Source: Hyphomonadaceae bacterium
GTDB taxonomy: Bacteria > Pseudomonadota > Alphaproteobacteria > Caulobacterales > Aquidulcibacteraceae
Assembly: GCA_016791425.1 (NCBI GenBank)
Contig: JAEUMQ010000023.1
Span: 1-64,000 of the forward strand
DNA: 64,000 bases
Direction: 5' to 3'
Shown piece by piece: positions 49,122-57,302 of this stretch; position 1 is the first letter of the stretch; each line of letters begins with the position of its first letter. A program made the position numbers and the translations under genes. Under the pieces are notes generated by a model, which made no database searches, was not told the origin of the DNA, and worked only from the letters and a program-made list of their open reading frames with translations.

Positions 49122-51539
49122 ATGAACGCACCTGCAGCGGGCGGTGATCGTGGGCGGCGCGACGCGCTCTTTCTGACCAGCGGCGCCCTGGCGCTCGGCG
49201 CCCTTGGGCTCTTCGCGGGGCCGGCCGCAGCACAGGAAACCGCGGCCGTCGAGGACGTCGTCGTCACCGCGCAGTTCCGCGAGCAGAACATCCAGGACAC
49301 GCCGCTCTCGATCACGGCCGTCACCGCCGAAATGCTAGAGGCGCGCAGCCAGACGAGCATCGTGGATGTCGCCAACCAGGCGCCGAACGTGCGCCTCACA
49401 CCAGGCTCAGCCGCATTCGGCCCCTCGCTGCAGGCGCACATCCGCGGCGTCGGCCAGCATGATTTCAACTTCGCGCTGGAACCCGGCGTCGGCATGTATG
49501 TCGATGACGTCTATTACTCGACGCTCACAGGTTCGGTGTTCGACCTGCTCGACCTTGAACGGGTGGAGGTGCTGCGCGGGCCGCAAGGCACGCTCGCGGG
49601 GCAGAACTCGATCGGCGGCGCCATCAAGCTCTATTCGCGCAAGCCCGACGGCGAGGGCGGGGGCTACGTGCAGGGCACGTATGGAAGCTACGACCGGACC
49701 GAAGTGCGCGCCGCGGCAGAGTTCACGCTGGCGCCCGATCTCTTCGCGCGCATCGCCGGCGTCTCGCACGCAAGCGACGGATACGTGACACGCTACGATT
49801 ACGGGTGCACCCATCCGGGTTCGCCGGTGAAGTCCGCGATCATCTCGGAGAATTGCGAGCTCGGGACGGAGGGCGGGAAGTCCTATACCGCGATCCGCGG
49901 CGCGCTGCGCTGGACGCCGACGACGCGGCTGGAGATGAACCTCGCCGCCGACTTCACGAACGATGATTCGGAGGGCTCGCCCTTCACGCTGATGTATGTC
50001 GGCTCGACGACGGCCGCGGGCGCAACGCCGGCCGCAAACACCTCGATCAATGGCGTCTCGCTGGGGACTGCGGCGGGCTCGCCGTTCATCTCCTACTCGC
50101 TGTTCGGCTCGCAATGGGCGGACGACACGTTCAGCCAAAGCCCGTACATCACGTACTCGACCTACACCAATCCGGCGCCGATCGACGGTTCGGCGCCCTA
50201 CGCCATTCCGGCGATCTACCAGGTGGATTCGTGGGGCGTCTCAAACACGATCGACTTCGCGATCACCGACAAGCTCAAGCTCACCTCGATCACCGCGTTC
50301 CGCTACTACGAAGGAGATTGGGGCGTCGATGAGGACAGCTCCCCGATCGGCTCCACGACGCTCTACAACGCCGTGTGGCACCGGCAATGGACGCAAGAGC
50401 TGCGCTTGAGCGGGGCGCTGTTCGCCGACGCGCTCGACTTCACGATCGGCGGATTCTATCTCGATCAGCGCAGCCATTATGGCGCCCGGGTCGATCTGCG
50501 GACCCTGCAATTCATCGAGAACGACGACATCCCGGCGACCACGACCGCCGCGTTCGCCAATTTCGATTGGCACATCACCGATGCGCTCGATGTCATCGTC
50601 GGGGCGCGGTACACGGACTCGGAAAAGACCTTCACCTACGGGCGCCTGGGCATTCCCGGCAGCGGCCCCCCGAACAACGGCCTGGCGCCGGCGGCGGTGC
50701 GCGGCTTGAACGGGCTCTCCAGCACGTATTCCGGCAGCTACATGGACTATCGCGCCGCCGTGCAATACCGGCTGACCGACAATGTCATGGCGTATGCCCA
50801 GTTCTCCACCGGGCACCGCGGCGGCGGCATCAATCCGCGTCCATTCTTCGTCGCGCAGGCCCTGCCGCACAATCCCGAACAGGTGAGCGCGTACGAGATC
50901 GGCGCCAAGACCGACTTCTTCGACCGTCGGCTGCGACTCAATGCGTCGGCGTTCTTCAACAAGTACGAGGACATCCTCTTCGCGACCACGAACTGCCCGT
51001 TCACCGGCGGGCCAGCGACGCCGTGCTTCCTGCCGATCAATGCGGGGGAAGCGGAGGTCCAAGGCTACGAACTGGAGGCCGTGCTCAGGCCGGTCGATGG
51101 GCTCTCGATCGACGCTTCGGTGAGCACGCTCGACTTCGAATACACCACCATCGCCCCCAACGCGGCGAGCGCGGGCATCTCGCTGGCGAGCACGGCGCCG
51201 TTCGCGCCGGAGCTCAAGTACGCCATCGGCGTGGAGTACGACATCAATGTCGGGGATCGCGGCACGCTGACGCCACGGCTCGACTGGAGCTACCAGGATT
51301 CGTACTTCACCACGCCGAGCAATTCGCCCTTCTCGCAGATCCCGGACTATTCGCTGCTGAACGGCCGGCTGACGTGGCGCGCCGCGGACGGGGACTGGCA
51401 GCTCGCCCTGGAGGGGACGAACCTCACCGACGAGCTCTATTATCTCGGCCTGTTCGACAATCGCGGCTCCTCCCAGACGGTCCAGGCGCTGCCAGCGCCG
51501 CCGCGGCGCTGGGCCGTGAGCGTGCGGCGGAATTTCTAG
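49122..51539 (+). CDS. TonB-dependent receptor
   Basis: 805-residue outer-membrane receptor. A signal peptide precedes AQE at about residue 38. The plug opens EDVVVTAQFREQNIQDTPLSITAVT and contains VDDVYYS and LERVEVLRGPQGTLAGQNSIGGAIKL, the standard plug signature. The beta-barrel runs to a C-terminal phenylalanine (WAVSVRRNF). GGGGGAGGAAGTC lies before the ATG. With the IclR gene upstream and TauD/TfdA and MFS genes downstream in one direction, it probably imports the substrate for that small pathway. Ligand unknown. Confidence 0.93.
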   Translation: MNAPAAGGDRGRRDALFLTSGALALGALGLFAGPAAAQETAAVEDVVVTAQFREQNIQDTPLSITAVTAEMLEARSQTSIVDVANQAPNVRLTPGSAAFGPSLQAHIRGVGQHDFNFALEPGVGMYVDDVYYSTLTGSVFDLLDLERVEVLRGPQGTLAGQNSIGGAIKLYSRKPDGEGGGYVQGTYGSYDRTEVRAAAEFTLAPDLFARIAGVSHASDGYVTRYDYGCTHPGSPVKSAIISENCELGTEGGKSYTAIRGALRWTPTTRLEMNLAADFTNDDSEGSPFTLMYVGSTTAAGATPAANTSINGVSLGTAAGSPFISYSLFGSQWADDTFSQSPYITYSTYTNPAPIDGSAPYAIPAIYQVDSWGVSNTIDFAITDKLKLTSITAFRYYEGDWGVDEDSSPIGSTTLYNAVWHRQWTQELRLSGALFADALDFTIGGFYLDQRSHYGARVDLRTLQFIENDDIPATTTAAFANFDWHITDALDVIVGARYTDSEKTFTYGRLGIPGSGPPNNGLAPAAVRGLNGLSSTYSGSYMDYRAAVQYRLTDNVMAYAQFSTGHRGGGINPRPFFVAQALPHNPEQVSAYEIGAKTDFFDRRLRLNASAFFNKYEDILFATTNCPFTGGPATPCFLPINAGEAEVQGYELEAVLRPVDGLSIDASVSTLDFEYTTIAPNAASAGISLASTAPFAPELKYAIGVEYDINVGDRGTLTPRLDWSYQDSYFTTPSNSPFSQIPDYSLLNGRLTWRAADGDWQLALEGTNLTDELYYLGLFDNRGSSQTVQALPAPPRRWAVSVRRNF

Positions 51540-51600
51540 CCCCGCGGGACAGGCGCCGGGAGAGCGTGGTATCAGGAAGCCTTATAGTGAGGAGGAGCGC

Positions 51601-52521
51601 TTGTCCCTGGCGCCGAAGACGGATGCGGTCCCGCCGGTCATCGTGGCGGGCCTGCCAATGCCGACATTCCGGCGTATCGGCGTAGAGCCGATCACCGGCG
51701 CCTGCGGGTGCGAGATTTCCGGCGTCGATCTCAAGCGGCCGCTCGACGCGGAGACGCTGGCGGAGATCATGCTCGCGTTCGAGCACTTCCTCGTCATCGT
51801 CTTCCGCGACCAGGACCTCACGCCGGAGCAGCACAAGGCGTTCTCGCGATGCTTCGGGGAGATCACCGAACTGCCGCAGGCGCCGCTCTATGACGGGCAC
51901 CGGGACATGCAGGAGGTGCGCCGCGAAGCGCACGAGACGAAGAACGTCGTTCCAAGCTTCGAGCACTTCCACACCGACAGCCCGTTCCTGGAGCGGCCGC
52001 CGCTCTGCGTCGTGATGCGGGCGCTCGCGGTTCCGCTCGCGGGCGGCGACACCGCGTTTTCCAACGCGTATCTCGTCTATGAGGATCTCTCGGAGGGGCT
52101 GAAGAAGCTGCTCGATGGGCTCAAGGTGGTCTATTCGGGCAAGGACATCTGGGCGAAAAACGAAAAGCTGCCGGAGGAAAAGCGGCTGCGCCTACGCGAG
52201 GGGCACAGCTTCCGCGAGGAGGACATGGAGAACATCCATCCCGCCGTGCGGCGCCATCCGCGCACGGGCCGCAAGGCGCTCTTCGTGACCAGCGCATACT
52301 TCAAGCGGTTCGTGGGATGGAGCGAGGCTGAAAGCCGGGCGCTGCTGGACTATCTGCAATCGCTGGCGCAGCAGATGCACTACCAGTGCCGCGTGAAATG
52401 GAAGCGCGACACAGTGCTCGTCTGGGACAACCGCTTCCTGCTGCATCGGGGCGTGCACGATTTCAGCGGCGAGCGGCGCCATCTCATCCGTACGACGGTG
52501 ATCGGGGAGCGGCCCATTTGA
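51601..52521 (+). CDS. TauD/TfdA family Fe(II)/2-oxoglutarate dioxygenase
   Basis: 306 residues. The iron triad is visible as His124-x-Asp126 (HFHTDSPF) and His282 (LLHRGVHDF); the 2-oxoglutarate-binding arginine lies in RRHLIRTTV. The N-terminal GACGCEISGVDLKRPLD is the family's first strand pattern. Members hydroxylate taurine, alkyl sulfates, phenoxyacetates and related compounds, releasing an oxidised fragment. The start is TTG at 51601 with GAGGAG upstream; ATG at 51658 is possible. It overlaps the MFS gene by TTGA, so the receptor, oxygenase and carrier appear to be one functional unit. Confidence 0.9.
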   Translation: MSLAPKTDAVPPVIVAGLPMPTFRRIGVEPITGACGCEISGVDLKRPLDAETLAEIMLAFEHFLVIVFRDQDLTPEQHKAFSRCFGEITELPQAPLYDGHRDMQEVRREAHETKNVVPSFEHFHTDSPFLERPPLCVVMRALAVPLAGGDTAFSNAYLVYEDLSEGLKKLLDGLKVVYSGKDIWAKNEKLPEEKRLRLREGHSFREEDMENIHPAVRRHPRTGRKALFVTSAYFKRFVGWSEAESRALLDYLQSLAQQMHYQCRVKWKRDTVLVWDNRFLLHRGVHDFSGERRHLIRTTVIGERPI

Positions 52522-53834
52522 GCGTCGGCGCGAGCGCCGGGCCCTCATCGGCTGCGCAGGCGGACGCGAAGGGAAGCTGGCGGCCCTACACCGTCTACAC
52601 GCTCGCCTTCCTCACGCTCATCTCGAGCTTCAACTATCTCGACCGCTCGATCCTCGGCCTCGCACTGCCGATGCTGAAGGCGGAGATGCAGGTGTCGGAC
52701 ACCGCGCTCGGGCTCGTGTCGGGGCTCGCCTTCGTGGCTATCTATTCGCTGCTCGGCGTTCCGATCGCGTGGCTCGCGGACCGCTGGAGCCGGCGCAACA
52801 TCATCGCCATCGGCTTTGCGTTCTGGAGCCTGATGACGCTGGTCACCGGGTTCGTCGGCAACATCTGGCAGCTTGCATTGGCGCGGCTCTTCATGGGCGC
52901 AGGCGAGGCGGCCTGCATGCCGCCGTCGAACGCGCTCATCGGCGACGTCTTCGGCAAGGATCAGCGGCCGCTGGCGCTAGCGATCTTCGGGCTCGCCTTC
53001 TCGATCGCATCGATCGGCTTCTTTCCCCTGCTCGGGCTGATCGGGGATGCGCATGGCTGGCGCGCGATGTTCGTGGCGGCGGGAGCGCCCGGCGTCGCGC
53101 TCGCGCTGGTGTTCTGGCTCACCGTGAAGGAGCCCGCGCGCGGGGGAAGCGGGCGCGCGGAAGAGGCGGCGCCGTCCATCGCGGCGGCCTCGCGGTTCCT
53201 CGCGGGCTCACGCGCTTATATGCTCATGCTCATGGGCGCGACATTCATGGGCGCCAACATCTTCGCGGCGGGCGCCTGGACGCCCTCGTTCCTCAGCCGC
53301 GTGCATGGCCTTTCGCTGACGGAGATCGCCGCCTCGATCGGACCGATGCGCGGAATCATTGGCGGCCTGGGCGTGCTCGCGGGGGGCCTGCTCGCCGATC
53401 GCCTGGGAAGGCTGGACGCGCGCTGGCGGCTAAGGGTGCCGGCATTCGCGTGCCTGCTCCTGGGCCCCGCGGAGATGCTCTTCCTGCTCGGCGACACGAC
53501 GCTGGCGTGGATGACCGGCTTCGCGCTCACCAGCTTCCTCACGCTGCTGCACCAGGCGCCGATCTTCGCGGTGACGCTGAACGTCGCCAAGCCGCGCATG
53601 CGCGCGTTGGCGACCTCGCTGCTGGTGCTTTGCGCCGGGCTGCTTGGGCAAGCGTTGGGGCCCCTCTTCGTGGGCTATTTCAACGATCGCCTCGATCCGG
53701 TCTTCGGCCCGCAGGCGATCCGCTACTCGCTGCTCATCATGGCCGTCACCGCGATCCTCGCGGGCTTCTCGTTCTGGGCGGCAGCACGGTTCTATGAGCG
53801 CGACGCGGCGCGGGCGTCCGAGGCGGCCGGCTGA
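52518..53834 (+). CDS. Spinster-type MFS transporter
   Basis: 438 residues with twelve hydrophobic segments. LISSFNYLDRSILGLALPMLKAEMQVSDTALGLVSGLAF and GVPIAWLADRWSRRN are spinster signatures; MGAGEAACMPPSNALIGDVFGKDQR follows. The start is TTG at 52518 overlapping the TauD stop (TTGA); no ATG or GTG is available near the N-terminus. It likely moves the substrate or product of the dioxygenase across the inner membrane. It is convergent with the hydrolase genes; the stops are only 1 bp apart. Confidence 0.88.
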   Translation: MSVGASAGPSSAAQADAKGSWRPYTVYTLAFLTLISSFNYLDRSILGLALPMLKAEMQVSDTALGLVSGLAFVAIYSLLGVPIAWLADRWSRRNIIAIGFAFWSLMTLVTGFVGNIWQLALARLFMGAGEAACMPPSNALIGDVFGKDQRPLALAIFGLAFSIASIGFFPLLGLIGDAHGWRAMFVAAGAPGVALALVFWLTVKEPARGGSGRAEEAAPSIAAASRFLAGSRAYMLMLMGATFMGANIFAAGAWTPSFLSRVHGLSLTEIAASIGPMRGIIGGLGVLAGGLLADRLGRLDARWRLRVPAFACLLLGPAEMLFLLGDTTLAWMTGFALTSFLTLLHQAPIFAVTLNVAKPRMRALATSLLVLCAGLLGQALGPLFVGYFNDRLDPVFGPQAIRYSLLIMAVTAILAGFSFWAAARFYERDAARASEAAG

Positions 53835-53835
53835 G

Positions 53836-54975
53836 TCAATGCACGTTGCGGCGCAGCCAAGCATCGATCAGCGCCGCGATCTCTAGATTGTTCTTCTCGA
53901 TCAGCAGCAGGTGGCCGTTGCCGGGGAGCCCATGCTCCTCAAGGCGCACCAGCTCGTTCGCGACGCCGAACTGGGTGAGGAATTGCGACATGCATTGCGT
54001 GTACTGGGCGTGGAAGCCGGCCTCGGACGAGATGATCATGATCGGCACGCCGACGAGATTGGGCAAGGTGCGCGCCGGGCCGCTCGCGACCCAGCAGCCC
54101 TGAAGATCGGGCCCTTGGGAAGGCTGTTGCACGGGCGCCAATTCAGCAGGGTCGTTCACGGTCGGCGCAAAGGTCATGCGCTCATAGGTGATGCCCCACG
54201 GCCGTTCTGCGGCGCCGGGCGGGCGGTTCGCTGACATCGGGCCTTCGGGGTGGTGAAAGGGCGGCCCGTTGGGCTCGACCGCAATGATCCCTTTCACCAG
54301 ACCGGGACGCGCATCCGCGGCCAGCCAGCCGAACGGTCCGGCGCGCGAATGCGTCAGGATGATCGCGGGGCCGATGCGATCGAGCAACGCTGTGAGCGCG
54401 TCGCGATTGATCGTATCCATGCGGACGCCGCCGTCGATCGACCCCTGCTGCGCCATGCGGAAGTTTTCATAGGCCGGATCGCCGGGCTCGCCCGTGCCGG
54501 GAAATTGCGTATGCAGGCGCGCCTGCGGCCAGAGATTGAACTTCGCGGGCGCGGTGAACATCTGCAGGGTGCTGGCCTCGCGCGCGCGCAGAAGCGGGCC
54601 GTCGGTCGCGGGATCGTAGGCTGAGCGGCCGCGCGTCGGCTGATCGATGACATAGACCGCATAACCGTGGCGCAGGAAGAACTCGGCCCATCCCTGACGG
54701 TCGTCCGGCGTGCCGAGATAGGTCGCGCCGGTGCTAGTGCCGCCATGCACGAGCACGATCGGATAGGGCTGGGTGCAATGGGCCGGAATGAAGTATTCCG
54801 TGAACATCGCATCGACGTACATACGGCCGCCGTCGCGCTCTATGGAGTCGCCGCCGACATAGAGATAGCCCATCTTCTCGAGCGCCAGGGGATGTGCGCC
54901 GCCCTGACCGGCGCAGGCGGTCGCCAACGCCAGGGCGCAGCCCAGCGCCGCAAGCCGCACCAATCCCCGCAGCAT
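53836..54975 (-). CDS. Alpha/beta hydrolase lipoprotein, copy 2
   Basis: 379 residues. The lipoprotein signal ends LATACAGQ. After MGYLYVGGDSIERDGGRMYVDAMF, the oxyanion-hole motif VLVHGGTSTG and TPDDRQGWAEFFLRHGYAVYVIDQPTRGRS are alpha/beta-hydrolase landmarks; the nucleophile lies in ILTHSRAGPFG and the terminal histidine in GNGHLLLIEKNN. It is a periplasmic or outer-membrane-anchored esterase-like enzyme. About two thirds identical by eye to its upstream neighbour, it arose by tandem duplication. The ATG overlaps that gene's stop (TGATG). Last gene of the TonB receptor-CapA-hydrolase operon. Confidence 0.82.
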   Translation of the reverse strand: MLRGLVRLAALGCALALATACAGQGGAHPLALEKMGYLYVGGDSIERDGGRMYVDAMFTEYFIPAHCTQPYPIVLVHGGTSTGATYLGTPDDRQGWAEFFLRHGYAVYVIDQPTRGRSAYDPATDGPLLRAREASTLQMFTAPAKFNLWPQARLHTQFPGTGEPGDPAYENFRMAQQGSIDGGVRMDTINRDALTALLDRIGPAIILTHSRAGPFGWLAADARPGLVKGIIAVEPNGPPFHHPEGPMSANRPPGAAERPWGITYERMTFAPTVNDPAELAPVQQPSQGPDLQGCWVASGPARTLPNLVGVPIMIISSEAGFHAQYTQCMSQFLTQFGVANELVRLEEHGLPGNGHLLLIEKNNLEIAALIDAWLRRNVH

Positions 54976-56132
54976 CAGCGCACGTTCCGGCGGAGCCACT
55001 CGTCAATCAGCGCGGCGATCTCCAGATTGTTCTTCTCCATGAAGAGGAGATGGCCGTTGCCGTGCTGGCCGTGCTCGCCGAGGCGCACCAGCTCGTTGGC
55101 GACGCCGAACTGAGTGAGGAAGTGCGACGTGCAGTGATCGTATTGCGCGTGATAGCCCGCTTCCGACGCCATGATCATGATCGGCACGCCTACGAGGTGC
55201 GGCAATGTCCGCTGCGGACCGGTGGCCACCCAGCAGCCGAGCAGGTCGGGCCCTTCCGGCGCCTGCTGCACGGGCGCGAGCTCGGCGGGATCGTTGACCG
55301 GGGGATCGAATGTCATGCGCTCGTAGGTGATGCCCCAGTCGCGCTCCGACGCGGAGGGCGGCGCGTTTCTGGAGTTCCCGCCCGCATTGTTGCGGAAGGG
55401 AGGCCCGTTCGGCTCCACCGAAACAATGCCCTTCACTAGGCCGGGACGCGCGTCGGCGGCGAGGAACCCGAACGGTCCGGAGCGCGAGTGCGTCAGGATG
55501 ATCGCCGGCCCGATGCGGTCGAGCAGCGCGGCCAAGGCGTCGCGGTTGATGGTGTCCATTCGCACGCCGCCGGCGATCGAAGGCTGCTGGGCCCGGCGCA
55601 GCGTTTCATACGGCGCATCGCCGGGCTGGCCGGTGCCGGGGAACTGGTTGTGCAGGTGAGCCTGCGGCCAAAGATTGTACTTCGCCGGCGCGGTGAAGCT
55701 CTGCTCGGTGCCGGAGGGAGGGCCGCGCTCCAGCGGACCGTCAGTGGCCGGATCATATGCCGAACGCCCACGCGCCGGTTGATCGACGAGATAGACCGCG
55801 TAGCCGCGGCGGAGGAAGAACTCCGCCCAGCCCTGGCGATCATCGGGGGTGCCGAGATAGGTGCCGCCGGTGCTGGTGCCGCCATGCACCATGATGATCG
55901 GATAAGGCTGCGTCTTGCGCGCCGGAATGTAGTATTCGGCGAACATCGTATCGACGTACATGCGCCCGCCGTCGCGCTCGATCGATTGGCCGCCGACATA
56001 GAGATAGCCCATCTTCTCAAGCGCCAGCGGCGGCGCCCCCGTGCGGTCGCCGCTTTGGCCCGTCGTGGCGCACGCGGCGGCAAGCGTCAGCACGCCCGCA
56101 AGAAGGGCAAAGGCTCTGCATGCTCGCATCAT
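54975..56132 (-). CDS. Alpha/beta hydrolase lipoprotein, copy 1
   Basis: 385 residues, lipobox LAAAC at about residue 21. The oxyanion loop is IMVHGGTSTGGTYLG, the nucleophile serine in ILTHSRSGPFGFLAAD, the acidic region in MIMASEAGYHAQYDHC, and the catalytic histidine in GNGHLLFMEKNNLEIA. It opens the pair of paralogues; the stop overlaps the second copy by TGATG and the start overlaps the CapA stop by ATGA. Substrate unknown; cleavage of an ester taken up by the operon's TonB receptor is a plausible role. Confidence 0.82.
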   Translation of the reverse strand: MMRACRAFALLAGVLTLAAACATTGQSGDRTGAPPLALEKMGYLYVGGQSIERDGGRMYVDTMFAEYYIPARKTQPYPIIMVHGGTSTGGTYLGTPDDRQGWAEFFLRRGYAVYLVDQPARGRSAYDPATDGPLERGPPSGTEQSFTAPAKYNLWPQAHLHNQFPGTGQPGDAPYETLRRAQQPSIAGGVRMDTINRDALAALLDRIGPAIILTHSRSGPFGFLAADARPGLVKGIVSVEPNGPPFRNNAGGNSRNAPPSASERDWGITYERMTFDPPVNDPAELAPVQQAPEGPDLLGCWVATGPQRTLPHLVGVPIMIMASEAGYHAQYDHCTSHFLTQFGVANELVRLGEHGQHGNGHLLFMEKNNLEIAALIDEWLRRNVR

Positions 56133-57292
56133 GAACGATCCTCACGGACAAGGCCGGCGCCGCGGCGCTGAATGATCCGGGCGCCGAAGGGCGCGGAAAG
56201 ACCGCTGACGCGGTCGAGAATGACGCGCCCGGCCTCAGGCGAAACAGGCTGCGGCAGACAATGGGTGGCGAGCTCATTGGTGGAGCGCAGCTCGAACGGG
56301 TGGAGGCGCACGTCCGCCGGACGCCCGCGCCTGAAGCGCACGACCGCGATCATGCTTTCGAAGAAAGCGCGGCGGGTGAAGATCGAGCCGGGCGGCAGCA
56401 CGAGCGGCTCGGGATTGAGCTCCGGCGGCGGCAGCTGGATGGAGAAATTGCCCAGCGAATAGAAGATCGGCTTGCCGCGATAGATCTCCACGCCGCGAAG
56501 CTCGTGTGGCCCGTGCGCGGCGAAGATATCGGCACCCGCATCGATGACGGCGCGCGCAAACGCGGTCTGAAAGGCAGGCGGCGTAGAGAATTCCGGCCCG
56601 GGCTGATGGGTGTGCAACGAGAAAATCACGAAGGCGTTGTCGCGCTTGGCGGCTTCGATCGCAGCGAGGGCGCCTGCAGAATCGGCCGCGTCGAGCACGC
56701 CGTCACGCACTTTGAGCGCGTAGGCGCCTGCGCGCGTATCGGTCGCTTCGGTTCCTTCCGCGAGGCTCGTGGTGGCGGCGATGAGCGCGACGCGGGCGCC
56801 GCGCGCCGTTACGAAGGCAGGCGCGCGCGCGGCGGCGAGGTTCTCGCCGCTGCCGGCGAAGGCGAAGCCCTCACGCGCCAGCGTGGCGTGCGTCGCGCGG
56901 ATGCCGTCGAGGCCCCAGTCGGGAGCGTGGTTGTTGGCGTGGCTGACGAGGTCGAAGCCCATGGTTCGCAGCTCGTGCGTGGCCTCGGGCGTGGTGAGGA
57001 CCACCGGCCCCGCGGGCCCGCCCGGGCGCGAGCGGAACGCCGGCGTCCAGGCGAAGGAGTTCGTCTCGAAATTGCCGAACGTCACGTCGGCCTTGCGCAG
57101 GATCTCCAGCAAGGGAGCGGAATCCTGCTGCAGAATGGCCAGCGACGGCCGCAGATAGATCATGTCGCCGACGAGCGCGATGGTGATGTCGCGCGGCAAG
57201 GGCGAACTCGCGAAGGCCTCGCCGCCAGCGAAAGCCCCGAGCGCCGCACCCAGAAGGGTGCGGCGCCCGATGCGCATGCTTGGATTGATCAT
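56129..57292 (-). CDS. CapA family metallophosphatase-like protein, Tat-exported
   Basis: 387 residues. The N-terminus MRIGRRTLLGAALGAFAGG is a twin-arginine signal, so it is exported folded. The calcineurin-like metal motifs are ALVGDMIY, FGNFETNS, LVSHANNHAPDWG, IFSLHTHQPGPEF and FAAHGPHELRGVEIYRGKPIFYSLGNF. CapA/PgsA proteins take part in poly-gamma-glutamate export or surface polymer handling, but most are uncharacterised. It lies 10 bp after the TonB receptor and overlaps the first hydrolase by ATGA, so it acts with them. Confidence 0.88.
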   Translation of the reverse strand: MINPSMRIGRRTLLGAALGAFAGGEAFASSPLPRDITIALVGDMIYLRPSLAILQQDSAPLLEILRKADVTFGNFETNSFAWTPAFRSRPGGPAGPVVLTTPEATHELRTMGFDLVSHANNHAPDWGLDGIRATHATLAREGFAFAGSGENLAAARAPAFVTARGARVALIAATTSLAEGTEATDTRAGAYALKVRDGVLDAADSAGALAAIEAAKRDNAFVIFSLHTHQPGPEFSTPPAFQTAFARAVIDAGADIFAAHGPHELRGVEIYRGKPIFYSLGNFSIQLPPPELNPEPLVLPPGSIFTRRAFFESMIAVVRFRRGRPADVRLHPFELRSTNELATHCLPQPVSPEAGRVILDRVSGLSAPFGARIIQRRGAGLVREDRS

Positions 57293-57302
57293 GCGCTTTG
57301 CT